The notes under the pieces are model-generated. The model made no database searches. It was given only the letters and a program-made list of their open reading frames with translations, and was not told the DNA's origin. DNA of 64,000 bases from Syngnathus acus (lineage: Eukaryota > Chordata > Actinopteri > Syngnathiformes > Syngnathidae): assembly GCF_901709675.1 (NCBI RefSeq), contig NC_051088.1:14921693-14985692 (forward strand). Reading direction: 5' to 3'. How positions within the stretch are numbered: the stretch's first letter is position 1; the number at the start of each line of letters is the position of its first letter. This document shows, in pieces, positions 47,413 to 64,000 of the stretch. The translations under genes and the position numbers were made by a program.

Positions 47413-47955
47413 AAAGCAACCCCCCAATGAACAAATAAATGTTTTTAATTGCGTAATTAAGGCTCATGAAATGTGTCCTCTTTTCACATACTGTTACCAT
47501 AGATAAACTCCAACACCTCACCGGATCTTGCGAGATTGGAATTAAATATCAAGCACGCCACACTGGTGACACTCGTCTGGGCTTGTTAAGCAGAGAGTTC
47601 CTCCGCTTTTAGAAATAAATGGTTAATATGGTGAATCAAGATCATTTTACTGTTGCTAAGTTCGTTTAAAAATGGTTTGTTGCACTATAGGCTGAGTCTT
47701 TGTTTACATTTCATATGCATGATATATATTTTTTAAATTGCCCAAATTCTGAATTCTTAGAATGGACTGTTGAGGGGCCATTTGTCGGACTTTTTATAAA
47801 TTGAATCCAATTCAATTTCAAATTGTGTCTGCATAAGAAAATCAATTCTGTTCTTCATATTATGAGTATAATAATTTGCTAAAATAATGGCACAAAAAAT
47901 CAAGGGATTTTTTACAAAACAAATGTGTGATTAACTGAGTTAACAATAAAAATGA
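47413..47955. repeat. Dispersed repeat, second copy of the WDR12-intron element
   Basis: It shares ordered blocks with 1335-1690 (TTTTTAATTGC, GGATCTTGCGAGA, CACGCCACACTGGTGACAC, GTTCTTCATATTA, GGGATTTTTTACAA, GAGTTAACAATA). This copy carries about 200 bp of extra internal sequence. Confidence 0.65.
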
Positions 47956-48357
47956 CAGACAGACAGACAGACATAGAATTTTAATAATAATACATTGTAA
48001 TATATTTCACAATATTCATGAATTAAAAGTCAGGTTCAGCACTAGAATTATTTCCCCCCTCTGTCGTAGCTTTAAATGAAACCTTGCGGTAAAATGTGCA
48101 TTGCGCCTTTTATTGGTCAAATTTAAAGATTAAAAATGAAAATACCTCAAAAAGCTGATGTGGTGGGAAAAAAGTAAAGACCTTTCTTTTAAATCAACAT
48201 TTAGGGAGAGACAGTCATTGATAAAAATGTGCTGATGACCATGCAGTGTCAACTTAAAAAATAATAAATACCTGGAAAAAAAACATTGCACTTTATTACA
48301 TTACAGTAAAAAGTAAACTAACTTGCAGTAGCTGAAAAACGTAACGAAGTATATTGA

Positions 48358-54532
<6,175 letters not shown>

Positions 54533-55109
54533 CTCCCATTCACCATGCTAGGGAGAGGCCTTCGAGAAAGCGGGAGATGTGATGGGGGAGGTTTGATCCA
54601 CATGAATTACTCATTTGCCAAGAGCTCTTAGAGACTAGTGTACACAAGTTCACACTGTAGCCTCTATTGTCATGTCAGCGGAGAGCTGAGCCATCAGGAA
54701 GGGTGAGCACGGAACTTATCCCCCAACATACGTAATCAATAACAGAAAAGAGAAAATCTGTACAGAATGACCATCCTCATCCTCATAATGGACTTAACAC
54801 TTCCAGGAAGTTCCTCTCTGCCAATCTATTGACTCAAGTTTCAGTCACCGTAGCAACCTTGCAGGGTACACGCGCAGAGCCGGTACGATTTGATGTCTGG
54901 CCGGTCTGCTCTCATCTCCCGTAAGGTCGGTCAGATTGTCACAAAACTGTGAACACGTTCATTGAAAGCCGTTGTGCTAATTAAATCAGCAGGTACGTTT
55001 GTCTAGAAGAAAGCTGGATAGTGTCTGGTAGACAGCTTCGTATTTTTGTGCTTGGTGTGAAAAATTTGAGAACCACTGAATGGGCAAAAGAAGACAACAC
55101 ACAAATATA

Positions 55110-55452
55110 GGGCTGTGCAATTAATCAAAATTTAATTACAATTACAATTATTACACTCCAAGATTGTAAAATTGACATAATCATAAAAAAACATTATCAA
55201 AATGCATTAATACGCAACAAAACAATACTTGAATTTATTCATTTGCAACTTTTTTTTAAATAAAAAAAAAAAAAATCATTTTATAAATTCAGTTTGGTCC
55301 AAAATATGGGTTTCAAAGAAATTTATTTATCTTTATATTTTTTAAATGTTTAAACATTTTGTTGTTTTGCACAAATGATCGTTTGAATAATTGTGGTTAC
55401 AATCATTACCAAAATAATCGTAATTAATATTTTTTTCATAATCGATCAGCCC
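55110..55452. mobile_element. hAT-like MITE with perfect flanking direct repeat
   Basis: The element starts GGGCTGTGCAATTAATC and ends ATAATCGATCAGCCC, giving short inverted ends (GGGCTG). It is AT-rich with no coding capacity. CACACAAATATA stands immediately before (55098-55109) and after (55453-55464), a target-site duplication that includes the 8 bp expected for hAT elements. It lies in the probable TMEM47 3' UTR. Confidence 0.8.
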
Positions 55453-55465
55453 CACACAAATATAT

Positions 55466-57600
55466 TTACTTCCAAACATGTCGAAACTATTAAATTGAAA
55501 TGACATCAAACAACACTACAGTAGGTGTGATTTCATTTTTTGTTTTATGCAGCTACTCGAGATGACAGTCATCCTCCGTAAGCGATACCTCATATCATGA
55601 CATCGTCCTTCTCACCTGACCTTCATCACTTTTGAGCGATGCCACAGCTCAGTGCAGGTCACGGTCAAAGAGGGTGCAGTATCACCTGATAGGAGCTAGC
55701 TCGGAACAACTCTTGTGTGTGCTAAGCGGTGTAATAGATCAGCCTTAGACTCTGCCAACAGACCGTGATGTCAATATGGGACAGTGACAAGTTTTTGTGC
55801 TAAAGAATCTAAGTGAAATACTGATACACAAAATATGTCTGTGTTTCCTCGTGTCTCTAAATAAACATTGTTTGCAGAAATTTGATTGTGGAAACTCAAC
55901 GCACATTAGGGGTGTCCAAAATCCAGCTTGAGGAATTTTAATGGCCCACCTCATATAATTATATTTAACCATGGCTTGCATTAAAAGCTCCCAAGTAAAA
56001 GATACAATGTTGAAAAATAGCACTGTATTATTTCAAATTATGAATAAAAATATTTTAAAACCCATTTTCAAGTTGAATGTTCCATCACCTGTTAATTATT
56101 TTAAAAATTGCAAATACCATATTATTACTGATAACTTTGCCACCAAGAGCCCCAATTGAGATTTGATTTTGAGTACTGTATGTGTTTAAGTGTTGTTGTT
56201 TAAGTTGATCTAAATTGGATTGCTTCCTTCCAATTTTTTGGATTTGCCCCTCAGTGGAAAAAGTCGACTAAATTAGTTGACTAGGGCTTGCCATGGTTTC
56301 ATGACTTCAAATGCAAGTGTATTTAAATCGTTTTTTTTAACTCAACAGTAGCGTTCCATTCATTACATTGAACTTTACCTGCGGCTATGCTGCCCACTGC
56401 TGGATTAATTGAGCAAGTGCAGAGGCACCCTTTCCATTTTATACGCAACAAAGCTGTTCCATCATTTGTCTTTCTTTCTTTTTTACATGATTAAAACATT
56501 TTTATTCTACCCAAATACATACATAAGATAAGGATGTAATATTCTTATAGCTGAGTGTGATGTACTCTGCTGCTCAAATAGATTGTGCCATGTGACCTGC
56601 GGTTCTAAACAGAATATGCAGTACATAAAATGGACATAGACACTATAACTTTACACAGTATATTCCGGTATTTTTATTTATTATGATCATCCAATTTTCA
56701 TGCATGACATCAGTACAGCCTCTCAGTTTTTTATGCAACTTGAGTTGTTATTCCTCAGATATTTTCTGCATATAAAAAATCAGATCTCATCTTTCCCTAT
56801 TTGTAATTTGGGACGGGTACAAGTGTTTGACTTGCAGCTTAAAATAAACATTACTTCAGTCGGCATGTACACTATTCTAGTTACAGTCTGACTCCGATTT
56901 CAGTCCAAGTATCTTCCTGACAGTTTACTGTATCATCTTCATTTCAACCAACAACTTAGTAACAAGCACTGTGTAAAATACTTGTCACGTGGGACAACAA
57001 TGCCTGTTGTAATTGGCACCAGGGTACTAACGACCGGATGTAACTAGGCAAAACGTGACTAACACTGACCTGAACAGAAAACGATGACAAAAACGTGCTG
57101 TGCTCAGGGTTGCCAATTAGTTTTTGTTGTTGTTTTTCTTAGCTTTTCTTGAAAAAAAAAATATAACTATGACTGTAGATTTATTTGTGAAATGATGTAA
57201 AACAAAATAGAATAAATTATCTGAACAATTTGAATGGTCTAAAGGGATTTTAAAGTCAAGGCCCGAGGGCCAGATATGGCCCACCACAACACCACATCAT
57301 TTCATGTGGCCCGCATAATCCCCCCCCCCTTATATATATTTTTCAATAAATTAAAAAAGATGGGAGGGCAACCCCCGAGTTTGTGTGCCAAAAGCATCAT
57401 GGAGGTTTTATCAACATCTTTTTGAAACATTGGGTTGTTGAAAAAAAATACTTAAAAAATAGCCCGAATGTGGGTCAATTCTCCGCGGATTTTCATATTT
57501 GCGGCCAGGCCTGGTCCCGATCACCCGGGTATAACGGGGGACAACTGTATATAGTGTGGAATTTTAGAATGTAAATTTGCCAAATGTCATGCAACGGTTC
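55466..57600. other. TMEM47 3' flank, no gene seen
   Basis: AT-rich sequence. It contains the AATAAA at 55860-55865 and a hAT-type GGCCC repeat (57254-57325). No splice-supported ORF is found. Confidence 0.5.
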
Positions 57601-57689
57601 TTGTGAGAATACTTTGAACCGTTACCATCCGGAAGTACGTGACACGTCATGGTAACAATAAGTTCTACTGGACCTGCAATGTTTCGAAT

Positions 57690-58118
57690 CCCGGAAATAA
57701 TACTTTTGCGGCGTGTGGTGTCGGTTTTTACGCATGGAGTCTGCCGACGACAGCCGCCAGACAACTGTCTATTTAGAGCTGGGAATGCTGCTGCTGCGAA
57801 GACCCCATGCCAGCCCACTCCCTGGTCCGCACACCTGCTTGGATCCATCTTGCTGGGCGTGATATTTGACAGCTACTTCTCGGGCGTCAACGTCCCCGTC
57901 TTGGCTGGAGTTGGGGTCGCGCGTCCAGTCTGTGGCTGTTGCCTGTGGAGTCTTTGGGTCTATCCAGCTCCCCTTTGGATTATACGATCGTTTGACCAAA
58001 AACATTACATTTTAGACCCTGTTTCCCTGTGCACCTATGGCGGAGGCTGTGCGACCCGAGGACTATTGCGACGAGGTGCTGGAGGACGAGTTTGGAGTAA
58101 TCATCAAGTGTCGATCTG
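57690..58118 (+). promoter_or_regulatory. CpG-rich segment, possible promoter
   Basis: Unlike the surrounding AT-rich DNA, this 430-bp stretch is rich in CG dinucleotides (TTTGCGGCGTG, GCCGACGACAGCCG, GGGCGTCAACG, GGTCGCGCG, GCGACGAGG). It ends in a short open exon candidate with a GT donor. This pattern fits a gene start. Confidence 0.4.
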
Positions 58119-59517
58119 GTAGGAAAGATAACTTGGTGTGCATGTGCAAGAGCATATACAAGAAACTTGACAAGTTGACAATAAAAAAACGAAGGGAGGT
58201 GGGGCATGCTTTTTAAAATTAAGTGCACAAAGTGGACTGCATGCACAAACAGTATGTGATCCATAAAGTGGACTGGACTTCCTTTCACTGAAATCAATGG
58301 AGACACTGATTTTCAGTGGACAGCAACTGATTTAAAAATATATATTTTTTTGCCCCTAGGACATTAAAGTTTGAACTATAATTTTCTTTCATTCCATATT
58401 TGTTTGACCTATAAAAGCTAGCACAATATTGATTTTATGCGCCTTAATTAACAGCTACAATGTTTCAGAAAAATATTCCACCTGTTGCTGAACTTCCTTA
58501 ATTCCTAAATGTTACTAGTAAAAATATTATATTACAGTCATTATTATTCTTTGAACCTTATATGCTAGTGAAAAAAAAAGATGGAAGTTTCCAAATCAGC
58601 ACAAAAACTTAATCTAGAAAAGTTAGTTTATTACTAACTCTCTTTTTACAAAAATCTGTTTAAAAATCGTTCACCAATCAATTAGTTGTCGATTAACATA
58701 TGAATGTTATTATCTCACCTCATAGTAAAAAATAGTTCACCACATAATTACATTTAGAATCTAATAAAATCGGCTTTTATTTAATCCACTTATTTTATTG
58801 TATTTGTTCCAACCACATCTATATTGGCTAGTCCGCTGTTGATTGTTTTAACCAAATTTGAATTCAAGTTGAATGTCAATCCAACTTTGTTCTGTGTACA
58901 TTTAGTTGTGATGCACAGTTTTGATTTCTGGTCCAAATATTTAGGAAACTAGGAGCACTATAGTGGTGCAATTAGCTTCTTTGGTCAAGAGAGTGTGCTG
59001 AGTTTACATTCATGTCCTCCAAGTGTTTACAGTGGAATAACAACAACATGATTTGTGTCTACATGGGGACATTTTCCCTTTGCTTCCCTTTGATTAAAAT
59101 GATCTCCTCACTTGTAAACAAATCATTTTGGAGATATTTGCAGCACAATATACAAGTTGTGCCAAAAGTCACTACAGAGACTTCTTCATTTCCCGTATCA
59201 TTCCCATATCATTGACAGCTTTAGACTTGGCAGTATTTGTCAGCATGTCCTTCTCCTGCCCTCGCCTTGACATTGAAACGGTATTGAAGAATTGCCACCT
59301 GGTAAGAACTGTTGCATAGTTTGCCATGAACGGATTTTATTTCGAGAATCTTACCAGCGATAGCGGGAATTGTACTACACGTTGGAAGAGTGTGGGAGCC
59401 ATAAAGCTTTGCAAACTGGCACTGAACTGCCTGCAGTCAGAGACTGAAAGACTTCTTGCCAACACTGCTCCGATGCTGCTCAACTGGCAAAGAATGATAT
59501 GCTCTCAAACTGCATAG
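58037..59517 (+). CDS. Unrecognised short spliced ORF candidate
   Basis: I do not recognise this protein. Exon A, 58037-58118, starts ATGGCGG after a CpG-rich segment, encodes MAEAVRPEDYCDEVLEDEFG followed by VIIKCRS, and ends TCTG|GTAGGA in phase 1. Exon B, 59219-59301, has a good acceptor (CATTGACAG) in the matching phase, reads ALDLAVFVSMSFSCPRLDIE then TVLKNCHL, and ends CTG|GTAAGA; without splicing it stops five codons later. A possible exon C, 59407-59517, reads LCKLALNCLQSETERLLANT and ends TAG, but its acceptor is purine-rich and poor. AATAAA at 60674-60679 could end the transcript. Exons A and B fit each other by phase and codon character; the whole could still be chance or a lncRNA. 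Confidence 0.3.
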
Positions 59518-59846
59518 CCGAAGATGTCACATGCTGATGGCTTCATTTCTGTCTGAACGATACCTGAAACAAACAAAAACAAAAAAGTCAATTGACTTTT
59601 GGGACATTCGGTATACAGTACCTGTCTTTGCTTGTAAATTTTAGCTCTAGGGTTGTGTTGAATACAGTTAAAAAATACAACAACAAAAAAAGTTTGGGAA
59701 GCAGCTAAAGTGGTGTAGTGTTGTTTGCGTGGACACTGAATCTGTCACATAGTGATGAGATGAGGCCTGGGGTCCTCTTTTAGAGCTTGTAAATTCCGAA
59801 TGTCCTTGAATGGTGTTCTGGTGGACGAGCTCCAGCGAAGTATGCC

Positions 59847-59847
<1 letters not shown>

Positions 59848-59920
<73 letters not shown>
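59848..59920. repeat. (CT)n microsatellite
   Basis: About 36 CT units, ending in CGCTCTCATA. It generates a spurious serine/leucine frame. Confidence 0.97.
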
Positions 59921-59924
<4 letters not shown>

Positions 59925-60673
59925 CTCATACTCCTTCTCTCACTCTTGCTCCCCCCCCTCCCTCATGACCAACCCGCCATCAACCTCTACCTCCCAAGCT
60001 CCAGCTGGAGGGTCATCTCATGCTGGAAATAGCAGTCAGCTGGCTTGTTGGACTCCTGGTGTGAGAGTGTCAGATAGCTTACTGGGAGGCTGCCATGTTC
60101 TCTTCCTTTCCCTTTTTTTCTTTTCCCAAATTTCCCCACCACCATCGTGTTCATGTCCCATGCATTTCCAATGCTTCCTATTTCCTACTTGAGATGGTGA
60201 TTCGGCGCAATGAGAGAAGAAATAGAATGTGCCCCTTTGTCTTGTTGTCTGCACCTCCTCGTTTCATCTTTGACCACCAATGTTGGCACTCGGTTTCTAT
60301 ATCAAGCTGCACTCGCATTTCTCAGCCCCAGCCCACACCGAGCCATAACATTCCACATTGTCTGAGTTACTCTAAGGCAAATCACGTTCTTTTAATAAGT
60401 CAGAATTTGATTAATTACCTTTTTTATTTAACTGTTTGAAGTGATTGGATTGAAATGGGTTTTTTTTCCACTGTGTCTCATGTTTTAGTTAAAATAGTGG
60501 GATGTAATTGCAGCACTCCTACTTCTTTTGTCTTTTGCTTGACCTTACCTGTGCAAAAACAGCTTTTTGTCAAGTCGTGCTATTGATACACTCGCATTGA
60601 GTATTTTTTTCTTCACTTCTGCACACCATGAGAAAAAAATGAATCTCTGTACTATCGCACTGTAAAATATCCA

Positions 60674-60679
60674 AATAAA
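60674..60679 (+). terminator. Possible poly(A) signal AATAAA
   Basis: The context ATCCAAATAAACACTCTGTG looks like a plus-strand transcript end. It could serve the candidate gene at 58037 or an extended TMEM47 3' UTR. Only the motif is seen. Confidence 0.35.
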
Positions 60680-61365
60680 CACTCTGTGATTCTCACCTTC
60701 AGCTTACGCAACTGTTTGAATTGTTCAACACTCGAGATTCATACTGGTGCAACATCATTTGAAAGTTGACTGCAGTTTTACTTGCGCCTGCTAGAGAGAT
60801 GGTCAAAGTTGCCCCCTTGCATTTCCAGGCAGCTGAAGGACCACCACTGTTCCTACTCACTTTGACTCGTGACTGACAGCAAATACCACGTGTCTCCATC
60901 TGACATTGTAAACAGATGAAATACAATATTCTTTTATTGGCCAGCATAAGTAATAGCATTTTAGCCCAGAAGATGGCAGCACAGTCCTTTGGCCAGCAAC
61001 CACTGCACTTTTCAGCATAAAAGTTTAAAAAGAAGGTAAACCGGGTGATTGGCTGTTATCAGCAGAGATCATCTCCATCACACTAAAAGATGGTCCGATC
61101 AATGCATTACCAAAACAATTTGAGCAAATAGTTGACATTGTAAACGGGCTGGATTAAAGACCAGCATGGACTGTAGTTTGCTCTCTGGTAACAGACATTT
61201 TGGACTGTATAACAAAGCCATCAATCACAAGATCCTAAATATTTTTTGCATTTGGCTAAATCATATTGCAGAGGGATGTATCCGGCCTAAAACCCACGTG
61301 GCAGTCATAATAACGGCCGCTGTTGTTGGTTGGTGAGAGCAGAATAAAAATTTGTACTGTTGTAC

Positions 61366-61640
<275 letters not shown>

Positions 61641-64000
61641 TCCTTTTACGTTCACTAATTAGCGCCTGAACGCATTCAATGGAAAAGGTTTTGTTATTGA
61701 AACATTAATTCATTTTAGAGCTGTAATTCATTTGACATTTTTGCTCATGGAAAACTTGCCACCATTATCTGATAGCGACCTGGTGTCATTTTCCCCATTT
61801 GAAAGCATGCCTCCATTATCTGATAGAAAATGCTGATTGGTGTCAGCAGGTCACATACCTTCCAGTTGGCCCGATTCATTTAATGAGGTGAGCTTTAGTT
61901 AGTTCATTTCCTTGCCATTCATTTGCTCGTCTCCTCACCCCTCACTCACCTCTTGCCTCTGCCTCTCTTGCTTTCATACCAATTTGTTTGTCTTATTGCT
62001 TCGAGATCGTGCACAGTTGTCCGGTTTTCATTCATGGGCGCACAAACCTCTGCATCATGTTATTAAACCATTGTCAGCAACACTCTTTCCACTTTAAATG
62101 GGCATCTCGAGGCTAATGAAAAACAAAAGTGGAAGAGGAGCAATGATTCAGAGGGCGCGATTGAAGCGAGGGAAAGGTGAGATTGAAGGAACGACTGAGA
62201 AATGAGACAGATGGCCGGAGGGCAGATCCAGGTGGAAGGTTTGAATGGCTGATGTGGAGATGAGGAGGCTGAAGTCGGCAAAAAGAATGAGAAACTCAGT
62301 ATTTTTTTTTCTAGAAGAAAAGCAGGAGATGTGTCAGGCTTGACAAAAAAAAGGTGTTTTAATAAACTGGACAGGTGGAGCTATTTTCAGAGGCTTGTGC
62401 TTACATTTTATATAATAACTGTTCAATTCTGCTGCACTTTTTTTTTTAACCCCGCTCCATATATATCCATTTCGATCACGTTAAAAGGACAAACCAACTT
62501 CTCATCTCGATGACGTCTGATATTTGCTGTGCCGAAACGGAAGACCTCAAAGTCCAAACATAAAGCGGTTTAAAATTCATAGACTTGAACAAATGAGAGG
62601 GGCTGCCTCAAAGATAAGAAAGTAAGGGCTGAGAGACACGGGGGTGTAAAGGCTCTGATTGCACTTACTAATTGCTGTTCACATGCAGGGATGGTCTTAT
62701 CGTAATCACTCGCCAACTCCAGCATGCTCGTTCTCCCGCCAGCCTCTGGGTTTAGTTTGGAACTCAGAGGAGCAGCAGCAGCACGGCCACGCTTCAGCCT
62801 GGCATTATAATTAGCATGTAGATTACATTTGAGCACAACCACTGCACCCTCCACGCCTCCAAATTAGACAGGGACCCTCCTTGAAGACCGAGAACAGGAA
62901 ACCAGGACGGAAGATGACACCTTTTCAAAAATAACTTTCTCCAACTCTTTGGCGAGACTGTCCAGTTAAATGGTGCCTCAGGAGGTTGTCTACATGTTAT
63001 GCAATACTGTGTAGAAATAAGTTGCTGCCAGTTAACCACCAGCTGACTCTACGTTCTAATTTCCCGGCACCCACATCACTCACCCTGCCAGGCCCGGGCC
63101 TTTAAAGCCATACACACTCAAAGTCACAGATAAACAGCAGAATGTAAAGATGGTGACCCGAAGTGGACAAAAATAACTCACATGCATGTTATTGTTTAGT
63201 TATGATTTTTTTGTATGATTTACTCAATCGATAGAATACACAATTCAATGGCTGCAGCTGCAGTTCACACATCATTCAAACCCTAGCTGGGAATTGCTCA
63301 TCTCTATGCTGTGAATGTGTCTGCTGGTATCTGCCAAATAAGTTGGAGCATAATAAAGAACCGAGTGATTTGCGTCTGCTGGTTATTTAATTAGATTTAA
63401 TTTCACCCAGGCAAAGGTGTAACTCAATTAAGGCCAATTTTAATTAGCCATTTCGACTCCACTCGCGTTTCCTGGCGTAGGGGCGTGAGTCGCATTTTAG
63501 ATTACAGTAATCTGTTAAAAAGAAGAATTAAATTAATGATAGAGCACATTATCAAGATCACATTCGAGAGTAAAACGCAATACCACTGTAGTTTTTTTTT
63601 TCTGTTATCTGATTGGTGCCCTACCAAATGACTTCTTCCTATAGAAAATGCCTGTGCATAAAAGTGCTCAGAAGGTGTGTTGTGCTCTCTCAAGTAACTA
63701 TTGCCAATTTATCTTTCAGTTCCTTAGAAATGTATTTTCTTGGTCAGATTAGTGCTACGATTCGGTTCCTCAATCAAAACTTTGTGTCATAGCCAGTCTT
63801 TTAAATTCGACACGATGAAGAAGAGTGTTGTTAACAAACCACAACAACATACTTCACAGGCTTATTAATCATCTTCAGACATATAATGGATAAAAGCAAA
63901 AAATCTCAGTTTAGAGGATCGTCAAGGAAACGGTAGAAAAGAGGCAATCTTGCCACTTGCCCCCTTGACTACTTTAAAAACTTTTATGTCACATCTCTCT
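61641..64000. other. Gene-free AT-rich region, possible noncoding regulation
   Basis: No splice-supported ORF. Two features stand out: a direct repeat of CCATTATCTGATAG (61762 and 61813), and AT-rich segments with homeodomain-type cores (ATTATAATTAGC near 62810; ATTTAATTAG and TTAATTAGCC at about 63385-63450). Function is not shown. Confidence 0.35.

Noticed and set aside
57649-58122. 157-codon plus-strand frame over the CpG-rich segment
   Set aside because: Length is explained by GC-rich sequence; the splice-compatible frame starting at 58037 is a different one and looks more protein-like.

Overview
This window is nuclear DNA of a ray-finned fish, almost certainly a teleost. All genes are multi-exon with compact GT-AG introns (many 70-120 bp). 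Microsatellites and fish-type dispersed repeats are abundant, and the coding exons read clearly as vertebrate orthologues. The species cannot be named from the sequence.

Layout. (1) 1-13.2 kb is a ribosome and snoRNP biogenesis block. WDR12 (minus strand, 3' end cut off by the window start) is followed by NOP58 (minus strand, complete, 14 coding exons). NUFIP1 (plus strand, complete, 10 exons) is head-to-head with NOP58 across 423 bp. NOP58 introns carry box C/D snoRNA candidates: two SNORD11-like, one SNORD70-like and one decayed SNORD70-like copy. Their guides match the 18S rRNA segment around GGUAGUGACGAA. So a core C/D snoRNP protein, C/D guides and a C/D assembly factor sit within about 9 kb. 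(2) 14.2-43.8 kb holds one very large plus-strand gene, CFAP47. I could trace about 67 exons (roughly 3,095 codons, close to what I recall for human CFAP47), including N-terminal ASH/MSP-like domains and a central calponin-homology domain. (3) 43.8-48.5 kb is intergenic, with a Tc1-like relic, a 130-bp GT repeat and a dispersed repeat also present in a WDR12 intron. (4) 48.6-54.5 kb is TMEM47 (plus strand, 3 exons, 182 aa). CFAP47 next to TMEM47 resembles human Xp21.1 and supports both calls. (5) 54.5-64 kb is gene-poor. It holds a hAT-like MITE with a perfect 12-nt flanking duplication, a CpG-rich segment with an unrecognised short spliced ORF candidate, long CT and CTAT microsatellites, and AT-rich homeobox/GATA-motif segments that may be regulatory.

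No prokaryotic system, CRISPR array, tRNA or rRNA gene was seen. The most notable observations are the snoRNA/NOP58/NUFIP1 cluster, three small local duplications or in-frame splicing oddities (NOP58 exon 8, WDR12 75-nt GC-AG intron, CFAP47 exon 15), and the unidentified gene candidate near 58-60.7 kb.
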